A DNA stretch of 64,000 nt from Luteolibacter ambystomatis (GCF_018137965.1 NZ_CP073100.1:1798001-1862000); one strand, 5' to 3'; shown: positions 8,625 to 16,299, counted from the first letter of the stretch. Program-made: numbers and translations. Notes: a model not told the origin generated them from the sequence alone.

Positions 8625-8833
8625 GAAATCAGTTCTTCGGTTTTCGCATAAAGCAAATATAAAGATTGGTTCTCATCTCCACAGGGATCAATGCGCAAAA
8701 AGGTTCCATCACTGAATTCCAAATGAGCGACGCGAATGGCACCATCATCGGTTACAACTGATTCAAAATCAGATATTTGCTTGCCTCGCAACAACGCGGG
8801 CATTTTTGCTGGATCGTCTATATGTTTTTTCAT
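8618..8833 (-). CDS. Hypothetical small protein
   Basis: 71-aa protein not recognised, with a plausible folded core (LEFSDGTFLRIDPCGDENQS). It starts 10 bases from the start of the divergent gene at 8844, so the two share one very short promoter region. Confidence 0.45.
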   Translation of the reverse strand: MKKHIDDPAKMPALLRGKQISDFESVVTDDGAIRVAHLEFSDGTFLRIDPCGDENQSLYLLYAKTEELISQ

Positions 8834-8843
8834 AGTTTGAGTA

Positions 8844-9098
8844 ATGACTTACGAAGAAGCTGAAAATAAAGTTAATGTTTATGAGGATAGCGATAAAAGC
8901 GGAAGGGCGTTTTCGGCTGTATGCCCATATTGCCCGGACCTCCACAAAGAGACTGTAATAGTTTCTAGACTTAACGATGGCCAAGCAAAGCATGCTGTGG
9001 TCGGAAGAATGATCGCTCATTTCCGAAGAAAGCATTTCGTTGTGGATGAGCCGCCTGTGGCCGAAGAGGAAGCGGCAGAAAAAAAGGAAGAAGAGTAA
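8844..9098 (+). CDS. Small protein with a C2H2-like zinc-finger pattern
   Basis: 84-aa protein. VCPYCPDLHKE supplies a CxxC pair and RMIAHFRRKHF supplies His-x4-His, spaced as in a C2H2 finger with a long loop. The C-terminus is almost purely acidic (EEEAAEKKEEE). The zinc finger is inferred from spacing alone. A strong terminator follows directly. Confidence 0.5.
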   Translation: MTYEEAENKVNVYEDSDKSGRAFSAVCPYCPDLHKETVIVSRLNDGQAKHAVVGRMIAHFRRKHFVVDEPPVAEEEAAEKKEEE

Positions 9099-9112
9099 TA
9101 AATATTAATCTC

Positions 9113-9137
9113 GCCCCGGCCCCACCGGGGCTTTTTT
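9113..9137 (+). terminator. Rho-independent terminator
   Basis: Stem GCCCCGG at 9113-9119 pairs with CCGGGGC at 9125-9131, followed by a run of T. It ends the transcript of the gene at 8844. Confidence 0.8.
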
Positions 9138-9196
9138 ATGCCCAAATTGGGTGTTCAATCTATATAACCGCCAAATTTTATTTAAATGATCACCTA

Positions 9197-9829
9197 TTGC
9201 ATGAATTTGAAAGCCGACTTGGGCACAATCGTGTGGTTTTCACTAAGAGGCTTTCAGATGTTTTGCACGCGCTTGAGATACCGGTTACGCCCCAAGAGGA
9301 AAAAGCGGAAGAAGAGAATCTTCAGAATTTGAGCGTCAATGCTGTGTTGCTAGATGAACAGCTTTTAGAAAATGAGGGAAAGGAACGGTGGTGGATGAAA
9401 AATTCGACGGAAGGAATCGCGCAGGCCATCGCACACAAACAACAATGGATGTCCGAGAGCGGAATTGGGGGAGCCCTTAAAGCCTTAGAGGAGCAGCAGA
9501 AGTTATTTTCGCAGGGCGCGTTTGGGGGAATTGCGAAAGCCATTGCAGATCAACAAAAGTGGATGTCCGAGAGCGGAATTGGGGGAGCCCTCAAGGCTTT
9601 AGAGGAGCAGCAGAAACTATTTGCGCAAAGCGCGTTTGGCGGCGTCGCGAAGGCCATCGCAAGTCAACAAAAGTGGATGTCCGAAAGCGGAATTGGCGGA
9701 GCCCTTAAAGCCTTGGAGGAACAACAGAAGTTATTTTCGCAGAGCGCACTTGGGGGAATCACGAAAGCTCTGGAACAGCAGCAAAATTCGATCGGCAAAG
9801 CGTTAAAAGGCTTCGTGGAACCATTGTGA
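9197..9829 (+). CDS. Repeat protein built from 19-residue helical units
   Basis: 210 aa, not recognised. An N-terminal domain of about 70 residues is followed by seven near-identical 19-residue units of consensus GIGGALKALEEQQKLFSQS, alternating with AFGGIAKAIADQQKWMSES. This makes three 38-residue higher-order repeats plus a partial one. The units have a GG turn, then an amphipathic helix with a QQK core, suggesting stacked helices or membrane-surface binding. The frame begins at a TTG (9197); no ATG occurs in frame before the repeat region. It lies alone between a terminator and the minus-strand cargo block. Confidence 0.6.
   Translation: MHEFESRLGHNRVVFTKRLSDVLHALEIPVTPQEEKAEEENLQNLSVNAVLLDEQLLENEGKERWWMKNSTEGIAQAIAHKQQWMSESGIGGALKALEEQQKLFSQGAFGGIAKAIADQQKWMSESGIGGALKALEEQQKLFAQSAFGGVAKAIASQQKWMSESGIGGALKALEEQQKLFSQSALGGITKALEQQQNSIGKALKGFVEPL
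9413..9826 (+). repeat. 114-bp tandem repeats inside the repeat protein
   Basis: Copies at 9413-9526, 9527-9640 and 9641-9754, then a partial fourth copy. Each is itself two diverged 57-bp halves. Copies differ mainly at third codon positions and a few residues, so the array is maintained as protein and expands in frame. Confidence 0.85.
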
Positions 9830-9989
9830 ACTGTTGCGATTGGATTAATAAATCGTGAATTGCCCCATCACGCTTCAATAATCCAAATGCCTGCATGGAG
9901 GGTCGCTTATCCATTCAATCATTGAAACAAGAAGATCCGAAAATCATGCCAATAAACTTCCGCATCCTTCATTTAACAGGTGCATGCAC
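9830..9989. other. Intergenic stretch between convergent genes
   Basis: 160 A/T-rich bases between the repeat-protein stop and the end of the minus-strand coupled pair. I see no gene or clear terminator in it. Confidence 0.4.
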
Positions 9990-10778
9990 TCAGTCTGCCT
10001 CGTCATTTCTAAAAAAGAATGTGCCCCTCTCCTTGGAGGCACTAATAATCCATTCTTGAATAATAGGAACAAGGTTTCTTGCCGCGTCCAAATACTCTTG
10101 GATCGAATTCAGGAAAGACCCATTTAATTCATCAGACACCCAAGTGAGATCCTCATTTTCTGACAAAAACCCGTACTCTTGAATGGCATATATTCTGAGC
10201 AGGATTATTTCTCTTTCATAGCAATCCCGCAACTCCATGAATTCTTCAGCTTGAACATCTGAACGGAAATCGCTAATTTCTAGATCAATTCGATCAGCTA
10301 ATGATGCCGTTAATCCCAGCATGAGGCGATAGTTGTCCTGTGATGGTCCGCATCTATGGATATATCGTCTTAATAGGCTGGAGTAGACTACGCTTTTCAC
10401 CGCGCTTCGACCGGATGCCAGAGCTTGAAGAAACGTCCACTTTTTCAGGGTGCGGTGATATATCGTTACGTCATTCAGGAAAGGATCAAATGTCCTTGTT
10501 TCCCAAGCGTGCTTTTCTGAGTAATTTTGGTGTTCTTCGGGATGCTTGTTCCAATAGAACACAATTCCTTTGGTGGTGGAAAAATTGCTAGCATGCTCCT
10601 TATGTCCTTCCTCCGCTAAAAAATACGGCAAATCTTTTCTCCTTAAGAACCTGCATGTGGTGTGTGAAGAATGCTTCAAAATTGAGCCATGCTTCAGGCA
10701 AAATCCATGCCGCGTTCCCAACTCTTGATATTGAGAAGGGTTGAAAATGCAATTGTCGCATGTAAACGGGTTGTTCAT
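9990..10778 (-). CDS. Unknown protein with N-terminal four-Cys cluster (second gene of coupled pair)
   Basis: 262 aa, family not recognised. The first 45 residues carry four cysteines: FTCDNCIFNPS with CxxC, then RHGFCLKHG, then HTTCRF. This pattern could bind zinc or an iron-sulfur cluster. The rest is predicted mostly helical with a conserved-looking middle block LASLADRIDLEISDFRSDV. The ATG overlaps the TGA of the preceding gene in the four bases ATGA, the classic sign of translational coupling, so the two products are probably made in fixed ratio and may form a complex. Confidence 0.6.
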   Translation of the reverse strand: MNNPFTCDNCIFNPSQYQELGTRHGFCLKHGSILKHSSHTTCRFLRRKDLPYFLAEEGHKEHASNFSTTKGIVFYWNKHPEEHQNYSEKHAWETRTFDPFLNDVTIYHRTLKKWTFLQALASGRSAVKSVVYSSLLRRYIHRCGPSQDNYRLMLGLTASLADRIDLEISDFRSDVQAEEFMELRDCYEREIILLRIYAIQEYGFLSENEDLTWVSDELNGSFLNSIQEYLDAARNLVPIIQEWIISASKERGTFFFRNDEAD

Positions 10779-11200
10779 GCTCGACGAAAAAACGGTTGGA
10801 TCTGGCTTCCGCACCAATTAATTCGGTCCTTTCGATCCACGTGGGAAAAATCGAATTCCCACGATATTACCGCTTCGTGGGCTTTTTCCGCATATTGAAG
10901 GGCTCGCTGGGCCAAAACCCTTTCTGCTCTTTTGGAAGCTTGAATCAGAAGGCGCAATTCTTCGCGAACAGCGGTGTGAGCTACAAACCGATGGCTGTTA
11001 GCGATGACCTCTTCTGGTGAGGTGGAGTACAGTTCTCCGCCAAAATGGCGGATCGATTCCTCACGTGCCGAAACCGACGTGAGATGGGTCTTCAAGCCTC
11101 TGCATTTGGTGATGTGTTCTACCAGCGTAACCACATTATCTGGATTAGGCGGGGTGATTCCATTTGGGCTGTCCTTGCGATAGTGGAGCGGAATCGACAT
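10775..11200 (-). CDS. Unknown protein (first gene of coupled pair)
   Basis: 141 aa, not recognised. It looks largely helical (REELRLLIQASKRAERVLAQ) and ends WCGSQIQPFFRRA. Its stop overlaps the start of the four-Cys gene by four bases. The ATG at 11200 has no visible ribosome-binding site; a frame beginning at 11282 upstream does have one, so the true start or a frame change is uncertain. Confidence 0.55.
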   Translation of the reverse strand: MSIPLHYRKDSPNGITPPNPDNVVTLVEHITKCRGLKTHLTSVSAREESIRHFGGELYSTSPEEVIANSHRFVAHTAVREELRLLIQASKRAERVLAQRALQYAEKAHEAVISWEFDFSHVDRKDRINWCGSQIQPFFRRA

Positions 11201-11282
11201 CAGTAGGGGTGGGCGGAGCTTTTGAGCCAGTATTTTGATTCTTAGGAAGAGCCTTGGGGAGGAAAATCTCAGAAACCTCCAT
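11145..11282 (-). CDS. Possible 45-aa leader ORF overlapping the coupled pair
   Basis: A short frame beginning MEVSEIFLPKALPK and ending before 11145. It has the best ribosome-binding site in this stretch, GGGAGG about 11 bases before its ATG. It overlaps the start of the gene at 11200 in another frame by 56 bases. It could be a translated leader that delivers ribosomes to the next gene, or the true N-terminus of that gene separated by one frameshift. Confidence 0.3.
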   Translation of the reverse strand: MEVSEIFLPKALPKNQNTGSKAPPTPTDVDSAPLSQGQPKWNHPA

Positions 11283-11389
11283 TTTTCTGGCTACCTCCCT
11301 TGATCGCTAGCCTTCTAGTGTGAGGCAATTTTCCTGCTTGCGGCGTCGAAGCTCCACCAGCAAGGGAAAGCTGCGAGGTTTCAGTTTTT

Positions 11390-12250
11390 CTACATTTTTC
11401 CATCCCGCCATTCCTCAAACGTTCGGCAGAGCTTCGTCCCTTGTCGGATATGTCGCTTTCCTGCCGGAGAAGGAGCAAGAAGATCGTGGATCAAAAAGTC
11501 AACGAGCTCAGGAAATCTCTGAACTCCCAGATGATTTCGAGTCCGTTTTCCAAGCCGGAATTTCGTTTTGATTTTTTTACCGAGGCGTCCGGGAGACATG
11601 GCCGGAATGCTCTTCCAATAGGTATTTGCCAAGTCTACGAGGTACTCGATGTAACCGCAAAAATTAGCATCGGCTCCAATACTGTTTGCTGGGAACTTTG
11701 GCTTTGTTGCCTTCTCAGAAGCAAAATGATTCACCGTAATTGGTGCGTGATTGTCCCTGCCGACAGCAACAGAGACCCCTTTGTTGCCAGATACAGCGGA
11801 GACTCTTGGCTTGGGATTTACATGCTTGAGCAGCAAATTTGCTTGCGCCTTGAGTTCCCCGGTCCATTCGCGAATACCTTTGCTCTCATGCAGAGTTTTG
11901 ATCTCGCCTAGCAATTCCACCGTGTAGGTCTTCTCATTTGAATCGACAATTTTGTGGCAGGTCTTGCAGAGGACGAGAAGGTTCGGGAAATCGTTGCGTT
12001 CTTTAAGAGTCAAATCGGGATTATAGCGCGGCCCTTTCTTGTTTCTGGCCCCGATGTGGCAAACGTCTCCGACTACCGTTTCGCCAATAATGATCGGACT
12101 CTTGCATCGAGGCATGGCGCATTCGTTATGAGAGCCAGCGAAGAGCCGCTTGATCGTTCTTTCTGTGTAGGGCACCTCTGTATTAAAGGGTTGAGACTGA
12201 ATTTGAAAAGGGCTTCGTGCCAAGCTAGCTGAACATTTCTCCTGATCCAT
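11390..12250 (-). CDS. HNH endonuclease-domain protein
   Basis: 286 aa. The HNH/zinc domain spans roughly residues 30-115: HNECAMPRCKSPI gives the first Cys pair, VGDVCHIGARNKKG the catalytic His, NDFPNLLVLCKTCHKIVD the Asn, second Cys pair and final His. A glycine/asparagine-type linker VSAVSGNKGVSVAVGRDNHA follows, a kind of linker often seen in defence-associated proteins, then a helical C-terminal domain of about 110 residues without known match. The expected activity is DNA nicking or cleavage. It sits 66 bases after the membrane protein gene on the same strand, so co-transcription is likely. Confidence 0.8.
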   Translation of the reverse strand: MDQEKCSASLARSPFQIQSQPFNTEVPYTERTIKRLFAGSHNECAMPRCKSPIIIGETVVGDVCHIGARNKKGPRYNPDLTLKERNDFPNLLVLCKTCHKIVDSNEKTYTVELLGEIKTLHESKGIREWTGELKAQANLLLKHVNPKPRVSAVSGNKGVSVAVGRDNHAPITVNHFASEKATKPKFPANSIGADANFCGYIEYLVDLANTYWKSIPAMSPGRLGKKIKTKFRLGKRTRNHLGVQRFPELVDFLIHDLLAPSPAGKRHIRQGTKLCRTFEEWRDGKM

Positions 12251-12316
12251 CTCCTTCTTGGCAAGCGGCGTCCAAAGGGTAATCTTCTCCGCGTTGGCGT
12301 ATTTTAGGCTGTCTCG

Positions 12317-12967
12317 TCAGGCTTTCGAGGCCGCTGCTTGGGGCGTGGCGCTTTGATCTGATCTTGTCGAAACAGGCCCCGGAGGCGGATTGTGAACATA
12401 CTCCAATTCCGTTTGGGGGGTTCCTTTGTATCGGCAAAGAATCCAGTAATCGGAGGTCAGCTTTTTTCGATTGGAAATGATCTCACTTTCGATCAGGCGC
12501 AAAAAGTGCCCTATTCTACCAACGGCCACTTTGAAAGATTCGAAGCGAGCAGGCTGACCAGCTAGGAGCGAGTAGCAGAGGCTGTTCAGATCCTGTTGCG
12601 CGTGAAAGAGTTGCTGGTGGAGAAACGAAAGCTGAGGGAAATACAAGCGGATAAACATAATGATCTTCTTGTTGTGATTCAGCCCATAAAGGTCGTCGAT
12701 TTTTTGAATTTCAAATTTCTCGTCCGGCTTGCCGTGGAACCATTTATCAACAGCATCGAATCTAGCGACATTGTCTTGAGCCGACTTATTCAGGAGGAGG
12801 TAGAGTTCTTCTAATTTCGCGATTAGGAGCTTTGTTTGCTCCCGCTTGGATGTGGCAAATTGAGTGAGAACACCGACCAGAAATGCTACGGAGGCTGCCA
12901 CCCCTGCCGCAGCCAAAGGCACCAAGGTGCTTGGGTTTGCCGAGAAAGAATCGGAAAGGAAGGTCAT
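12317..12967 (-). CDS. Unknown protein with N-terminal membrane helix
   Basis: 216 aa, not recognised. Residues 17-38 form one transmembrane helix (LVPLAAAGVAASVAFLVGVL). A cytoplasmic helical domain follows, with a coiled-coil-like start SKREQTKLLIAKLEELYLLL. It is the first gene of the minus-strand block and precedes the HNH gene by 66 bases. A membrane protein beside a nuclease in an element is compatible with a defence role, but that is only an inference. Confidence 0.6.
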   Translation of the reverse strand: MTFLSDSFSANPSTLVPLAAAGVAASVAFLVGVLTQFATSKREQTKLLIAKLEELYLLLNKSAQDNVARFDAVDKWFHGKPDEKFEIQKIDDLYGLNHNKKIIMFIRLYFPQLSFLHQQLFHAQQDLNSLCYSLLAGQPARFESFKVAVGRIGHFLRLIESEIISNRKKLTSDYWILCRYKGTPQTELEYVHNPPPGPVSTRSDQSATPQAAASKA

Positions 12968-13197
12968 TCAATTTACGAGCGAGGGTTGATGGAGCCGTTG
13001 TTGATCCACGGGCATGCGCCCCAAAATCAAGCTGCTACGACATTCTCACGATGGAACAGCGGTTGCTAGCCCGTTCCTTGCGGTACCTTGAGCATATTTT
13101 CATGGTTGCAAAATGGGACACAAACCTGCTCCACTTCGTTCGTGTCTCGCTAGCTTGAATTGTTGATTTCAAGCAAGTTACGATTGATTGGTGGGTT
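12968..13197. other. Right-end non-coding region of the element
   Basis: About 230 bases without a convincing gene. It contains the third TGGGACACA site and, just inside attR, the inverted pair TTCAAG-related bases around TTGAATTGTTGATTTCAAGC. This is the expected place for integrase-binding sites. Confidence 0.45.
13114..13122 (+). repeat. Third putative integrase arm-type site
   Basis: TGGGACACA followed by AAC, matching the two copies at the left end (3490-3511) in the same orientation. It lies 76 bases inside the right attachment core. Confidence 0.5.
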
Positions 13198-13212
13198 TCC
13201 CACCCTCTCCGC
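13198..13212 (+). other. attR: far-end attachment core
   Basis: Exact copy of the 15-base core found in tRNA-Ser (3410-3424). It continues GCCA, so this is the displaced original 3' end of the tRNA gene with its encoded CCA. Confidence 0.85.
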
Positions 13213-13227
13213 CATCGACAGTTCACG

Positions 13228-13254
13228 GCTCGCACGAAGGTGCGGGCTTTTTTT
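13228..13254 (+). terminator. Original tRNA-Ser terminator, now displaced
   Basis: Stem GCTCGCAC at 13228-13235, loop GAAG, partner GTGCGGGC at 13240-13247, then seven T. It lies 15 bases after the displaced tRNA tail, which fits it being the terminator of the uninterrupted tRNA gene. Confidence 0.8.
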
Positions 13255-13374
13255 GTGTGACCATGGAGCGGGAGGGATGAGAATGCGACGGTCGCCTGCG
13301 ACCTTGTCGAAGCGAAGCCTGTTTGGCATGGAGCCCCAGGCTCAACCTTCCCGAGCGAAGCGAGGCTACTGACC

Positions 13375-13402
13375 CTTTTTCAACGGTAGGCCGTTGAGAA
13401 AG
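13375..13402. terminator. Hairpin downstream of the beta-strand-repeat gene
   Basis: CTTTTTCAACGG pairs with CCGTTGAGAAAG (11 of 12 positions) around a TAGG loop, 55 bases after the stop of the minus-strand gene. It may stop transcription from one or both sides; there is no classical T-run. Confidence 0.45.
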
Positions 13403-13456
13403 TCTTTGAAGTGAGGGGTTTCAAGTTTTCAGGTCGTAAGCCCGCGCCGGGGGGGA

Positions 13457-16090
13457 TTAGTTTGGGGTGATGGAGAGACGCACGAAGCATCTGCCCTGTC
13501 TCGAGGGAAGCATGTAGGCCACCGATGCGGCAAGGTTTGTCAGGTTGGCATCACCTGTCGGGATGTCTGCCCAGCTTGCGAGATCCGACGATGTCTGAAC
13601 CTTGAATTCGGTGCCATAGGCGGTCGCGGCGATGGTCCCTCCGTTCGGCCAGGTGATTTTGCCGCCAACGATTCCGGGAAGGGTGATGACGCCAGTGTTG
13701 TTCATGAAGTAAGCGATCCCATTCTGAACGCCGTCTCGGTTGTAGTCCTCATCCGCGGCCTGTCCGCCGGCATGGCTGGCTGCCCATAGAGCGTATCCCG
13801 TCAGGGGGACGACTATGAGCACTCCGGTGGCGGGCACGAATTCGTAGGTGACCCCGTTCTCGTTCATGGTCCATTTGCCTGCTTTCTTGGTGAAGGCTCC
13901 CCGGGAGCTGCTGGCGAGCGCAAAGGTGCTGCCGTAGGTTTCCGCCAGGGTGGAGGTGTTCACCAGAGTCCAGGCATTTCCCGGAGCATTGCCCGCGGTG
14001 GTGAGATCGAGCACCAGGGTGCCGTCGAGATTGAGAGTGCCGGTGCCGGTGAGTTTGTTGCTGACGCCATTCGCGCCGACCTTGAACCGCAGGGCTCCGC
14101 CGCTGGCCAGGGTCAGCGCGCCGCCGGAAATGAGGGTGTCGCCCGTGTAGGTGTTCTGGCCGGAGAGGGTCTGCGTGCCGGGACCGTTCTTCGTGAGGCC
14201 TGCAGGGGAGGCGCTGGAGATCACGCCGGAGAAAGTGGCGCTGGCACCACCGGCGAGAGTGAGTGTGTTCCCACTGAGGATGACATTTCCAGAACCTGCC
14301 AGTGTGTCCACGGTCTGAGACAGGCCATATCCTGTCAGAAATCGGCCAGGAGAGTTGATGGCCAGGGCGGTCACGGAGGGGAGCGCGTTGCTCACCAGTG
14401 AAACGAGGTCGCCCTGGTTGACCGTGGTCTTCCCTGTGTGGGTCATACCCGCCGTCAGGAGAAGGCCTCCTGTTCCGCTTTTGGTGAAGTCTCCGGGGCC
14501 GGAGATCGTGCCTCCGACGGCTCCTGAAACAGGAAATGAGGGGTTGCCGAAATACACATTGCCGACATTCGCAAATTCGAGATCAGAGGGACCTGTCTCG
14601 GGATCAAGGAAATCGACATAGTAATCCCCGTGCGGATGTTGCTCGATGAGCCGGGAGTTGAGCACACGGATGCGACCGGTCCGGTAACCTGCCGGTGCGG
14701 TGCTGTAGTCGGCAGTGAGGGTGAGGGTGGCGGCCCCGTTCTTATAGAACTCGCCAGCACCGGAGATGAGCCCGCTGTAGGTAAAATCGCTGTTTGTGGG
14801 GATGACCAGTGTGGCACCGGAATCGATGAAGAAATTGCCGATGGGTTGCGGAGTTACAAGGGTTCCGCCGGTGATGGTGGTCCCGCCGGTGTAGGATTGT
14901 GGATTGCTGAAGGTGAGATGACCATCGCCGGCTTTGGTAAAACTGCCGGTACCGGATATCGTGGCTGCGAAGAGTCCCGACGCGTTCCAGGTGAGTTTGG
15001 CACTGCCGCTGAGATTGTAGCTTTGTGCCATCGGAGCACTCTCGACAAGGCTCCCGCCCGTGACGAAGACCCCGCCTCCCGCACTGTTTTGTGTTCCGGT
15101 CAGGGTCAGATTGTATGATCCGCTCTTGGTGAAGGAACCCGTGCCGCTGATCCTGTCTCCGTAGGTCTGGTGGCTCGTCCCCGTTCGGAGTTCCAAATCA
15201 CCACCATTGAAGGTGAAGCTGCTGGTGACGTAGGGATTGTGGAAGGTGGCGACGACAAGCCGGCCGGCCTCGACCGTCGTGGACCCGGTGTAGTAAACGT
15301 CCTGCGTCATGATCAGTACCGCTCCGCCTTTTTTCACGAAGGAGCCGTCGCCGTAGATGTTTCCGCCGTAGGAAAGATCTCCCCGGGTCCCCCACCCGGA
15401 ATCGGTCGGAATATCGAAGCCCATGGTGGCGCCTGCGCGGATGTTGTAGTCGTTGATCGGATTGTCCGTGATCAGTGTCCCGGCAAACACGTTGGTGCCG
15501 GAGATGACCGAGCCGCGCTGTTGGTTATAGGGAGAGGCGATGACGGCGGTGCCGCCCTCATATTTATTCAAGCTCCCGCGGCCATACACGTTGGCGTTGA
15601 GGGTGAGCACCGATCCAGTATCGACGTTCATATCCATGTAGGACGACGCAAGGGAAGTTCCGAAGGAAATGCCATAGGTGGAATTGATCGTCACCTGCGG
15701 GCTGGTGTGGTTGACATTGAGATGCACGGACGACGCGGAGGTGGCTCCCGAGGCGATGGCGCCGACATTCAGCGTCCAATTCTGCTGGGAGAAGTTCAGC
15801 GACGACGGGCTGACGCTCCGGGTGGTCGTGACGATGCCGTTGACGTCATGGTAGCCACCACTGCCGAAATAGAGATCGTAGCTGCTTTCGTCGTTCGAGT
15901 TGAGGAGAGAAGTGCCAATGCCGGTGCCTCCCACATCCCAGTGGGAACCGTCCCAATCGTCGGAGCTTCCTCCCATCCAATAAGCGTTGATCGCATGGGC
16001 GCAGGGGCCGAGGGCGAGTGCGCCTATGGGGATGGCGGAAGCGGCGATCCGGGTGAAGAGGCGGCGGTGGATGCGACGGGAGGTTTTCAT
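13457..16090 (-). CDS. Secreted autotransporter-associated beta-strand-repeat protein
   Basis: 877 aa from the ATG at 16090. The first 33 residues form a signal peptide (LFTRIAASAIPIGALALGPC), which decides this start over the upstream ATG. The body consists of many beta-helix-type passenger repeats, for example KNGPGTQTLSGQNTYTGDTL, ISGGALTLASGGALRF and TKAGDGHLTFSNPQSYTGGT. The C-terminal 110 residues include YALWAASHAGGQAADEDYNR, a tail type shared by many Verrucomicrobiota secreted proteins. There is no C-terminal autotransporter barrel, so secretion is by another route. It faces the LuxR-type regulator gene across a palindromic spacer. The likely role is cell-surface binding, not proven. 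Confidence 0.85.
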   Translation of the reverse strand: MKTSRRIHRRLFTRIAASAIPIGALALGPCAHAINAYWMGGSSDDWDGSHWDVGGTGIGTSLLNSNDESSYDLYFGSGGYHDVNGIVTTTRSVSPSSLNFSQQNWTLNVGAIASGATSASSVHLNVNHTSPQVTINSTYGISFGTSLASSYMDMNVDTGSVLTLNANVYGRGSLNKYEGGTAVIASPYNQQRGSVISGTNVFAGTLITDNPINDYNIRAGATMGFDIPTDSGWGTRGDLSYGGNIYGDGSFVKKGGAVLIMTQDVYYTGSTTVEAGRLVVATFHNPYVTSSFTFNGGDLELRTGTSHQTYGDRISGTGSFTKSGSYNLTLTGTQNSAGGGVFVTGGSLVESAPMAQSYNLSGSAKLTWNASGLFAATISGTGSFTKAGDGHLTFSNPQSYTGGTTITGGTLVTPQPIGNFFIDSGATLVIPTNSDFTYSGLISGAGEFYKNGAATLTLTADYSTAPAGYRTGRIRVLNSRLIEQHPHGDYYVDFLDPETGPSDLEFANVGNVYFGNPSFPVSGAVGGTISGPGDFTKSGTGGLLLTAGMTHTGKTTVNQGDLVSLVSNALPSVTALAINSPGRFLTGYGLSQTVDTLAGSGNVILSGNTLTLAGGASATFSGVISSASPAGLTKNGPGTQTLSGQNTYTGDTLISGGALTLASGGALRFKVGANGVSNKLTGTGTLNLDGTLVLDLTTAGNAPGNAWTLVNTSTLAETYGSTFALASSSRGAFTKKAGKWTMNENGVTYEFVPATGVLIVVPLTGYALWAASHAGGQAADEDYNRDGVQNGIAYFMNNTGVITLPGIVGGKITWPNGGTIAATAYGTEFKVQTSSDLASWADIPTGDANLTNLAASVAYMLPSRQGRCFVRLSITPN

Positions 16091-16166
16091 GAGACGAGGC
16101 GTGGGTTGCGACGGACGTTCGTGCAAAACATGTGCGGGATGCATCCTGACGATCCGATTGCCTCTC

Positions 16167-16194
16167 CGCCAGGGTGCTGATCAGCACCCTGGCG
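16167..16194. promoter_or_regulatory. Perfect 28-bp palindrome in a divergent promoter region
   Basis: The left half is CGCCAGGGTGCTGA and the right half is its exact reverse complement, with no spacer. It lies 77 bases from the start of the beta-strand-repeat gene and 106 from the LuxR-type regulator gene. It could be an operator of that regulator or another dimeric protein. No T-run follows, which argues against a simple terminator. Confidence 0.65.
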
Positions 16195-16299
16195 CGGGTC
16201 GGCTGGCGGCTACGATCTCCCGGTGTCATGACACGACGAAGGGTGTCGGGGACCGGCATTGCGCTGGCTTTCGCGGCGCATTCCTGCATTAACATCGCC

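Larger units (their letters stand above)
3411..13212. mobile_element. Integrative element inserted in tRNA-Ser, about 9.8 kb
   Basis: Bounded by the 15-bp direct repeats at 3410-3424 and 13198-13212. The integrase is next to the tRNA and reads inward. Base composition is visibly richer in A and T than the flanks, especially 5.5-13.2 kb. The cargo is mostly small or unknown proteins: two membrane-anchored small proteins, an IS1595-type transposase, an XRE regulator, a C2H2-like small protein, a repeat protein, an HNH endonuclease, a membrane protein and a coupled pair. I see no conjugation or phage structural genes and no replication gene, so it would need a helper to move between cells, or it is a degraded or satellite element. 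Confidence 0.85.

Noticed and set aside
9413-9826. CRISPR-like or iteron array
   Set aside because: The 114-bp units encode a continuous protein repeat and no spacer structure exists; no replication gene is adjacent.
14355-16180. Plus-strand frames opposite the beta-strand-repeat gene
   Set aside because: Antisense shadows; the minus strand has signal peptide, repeats and a family-type C-terminus.
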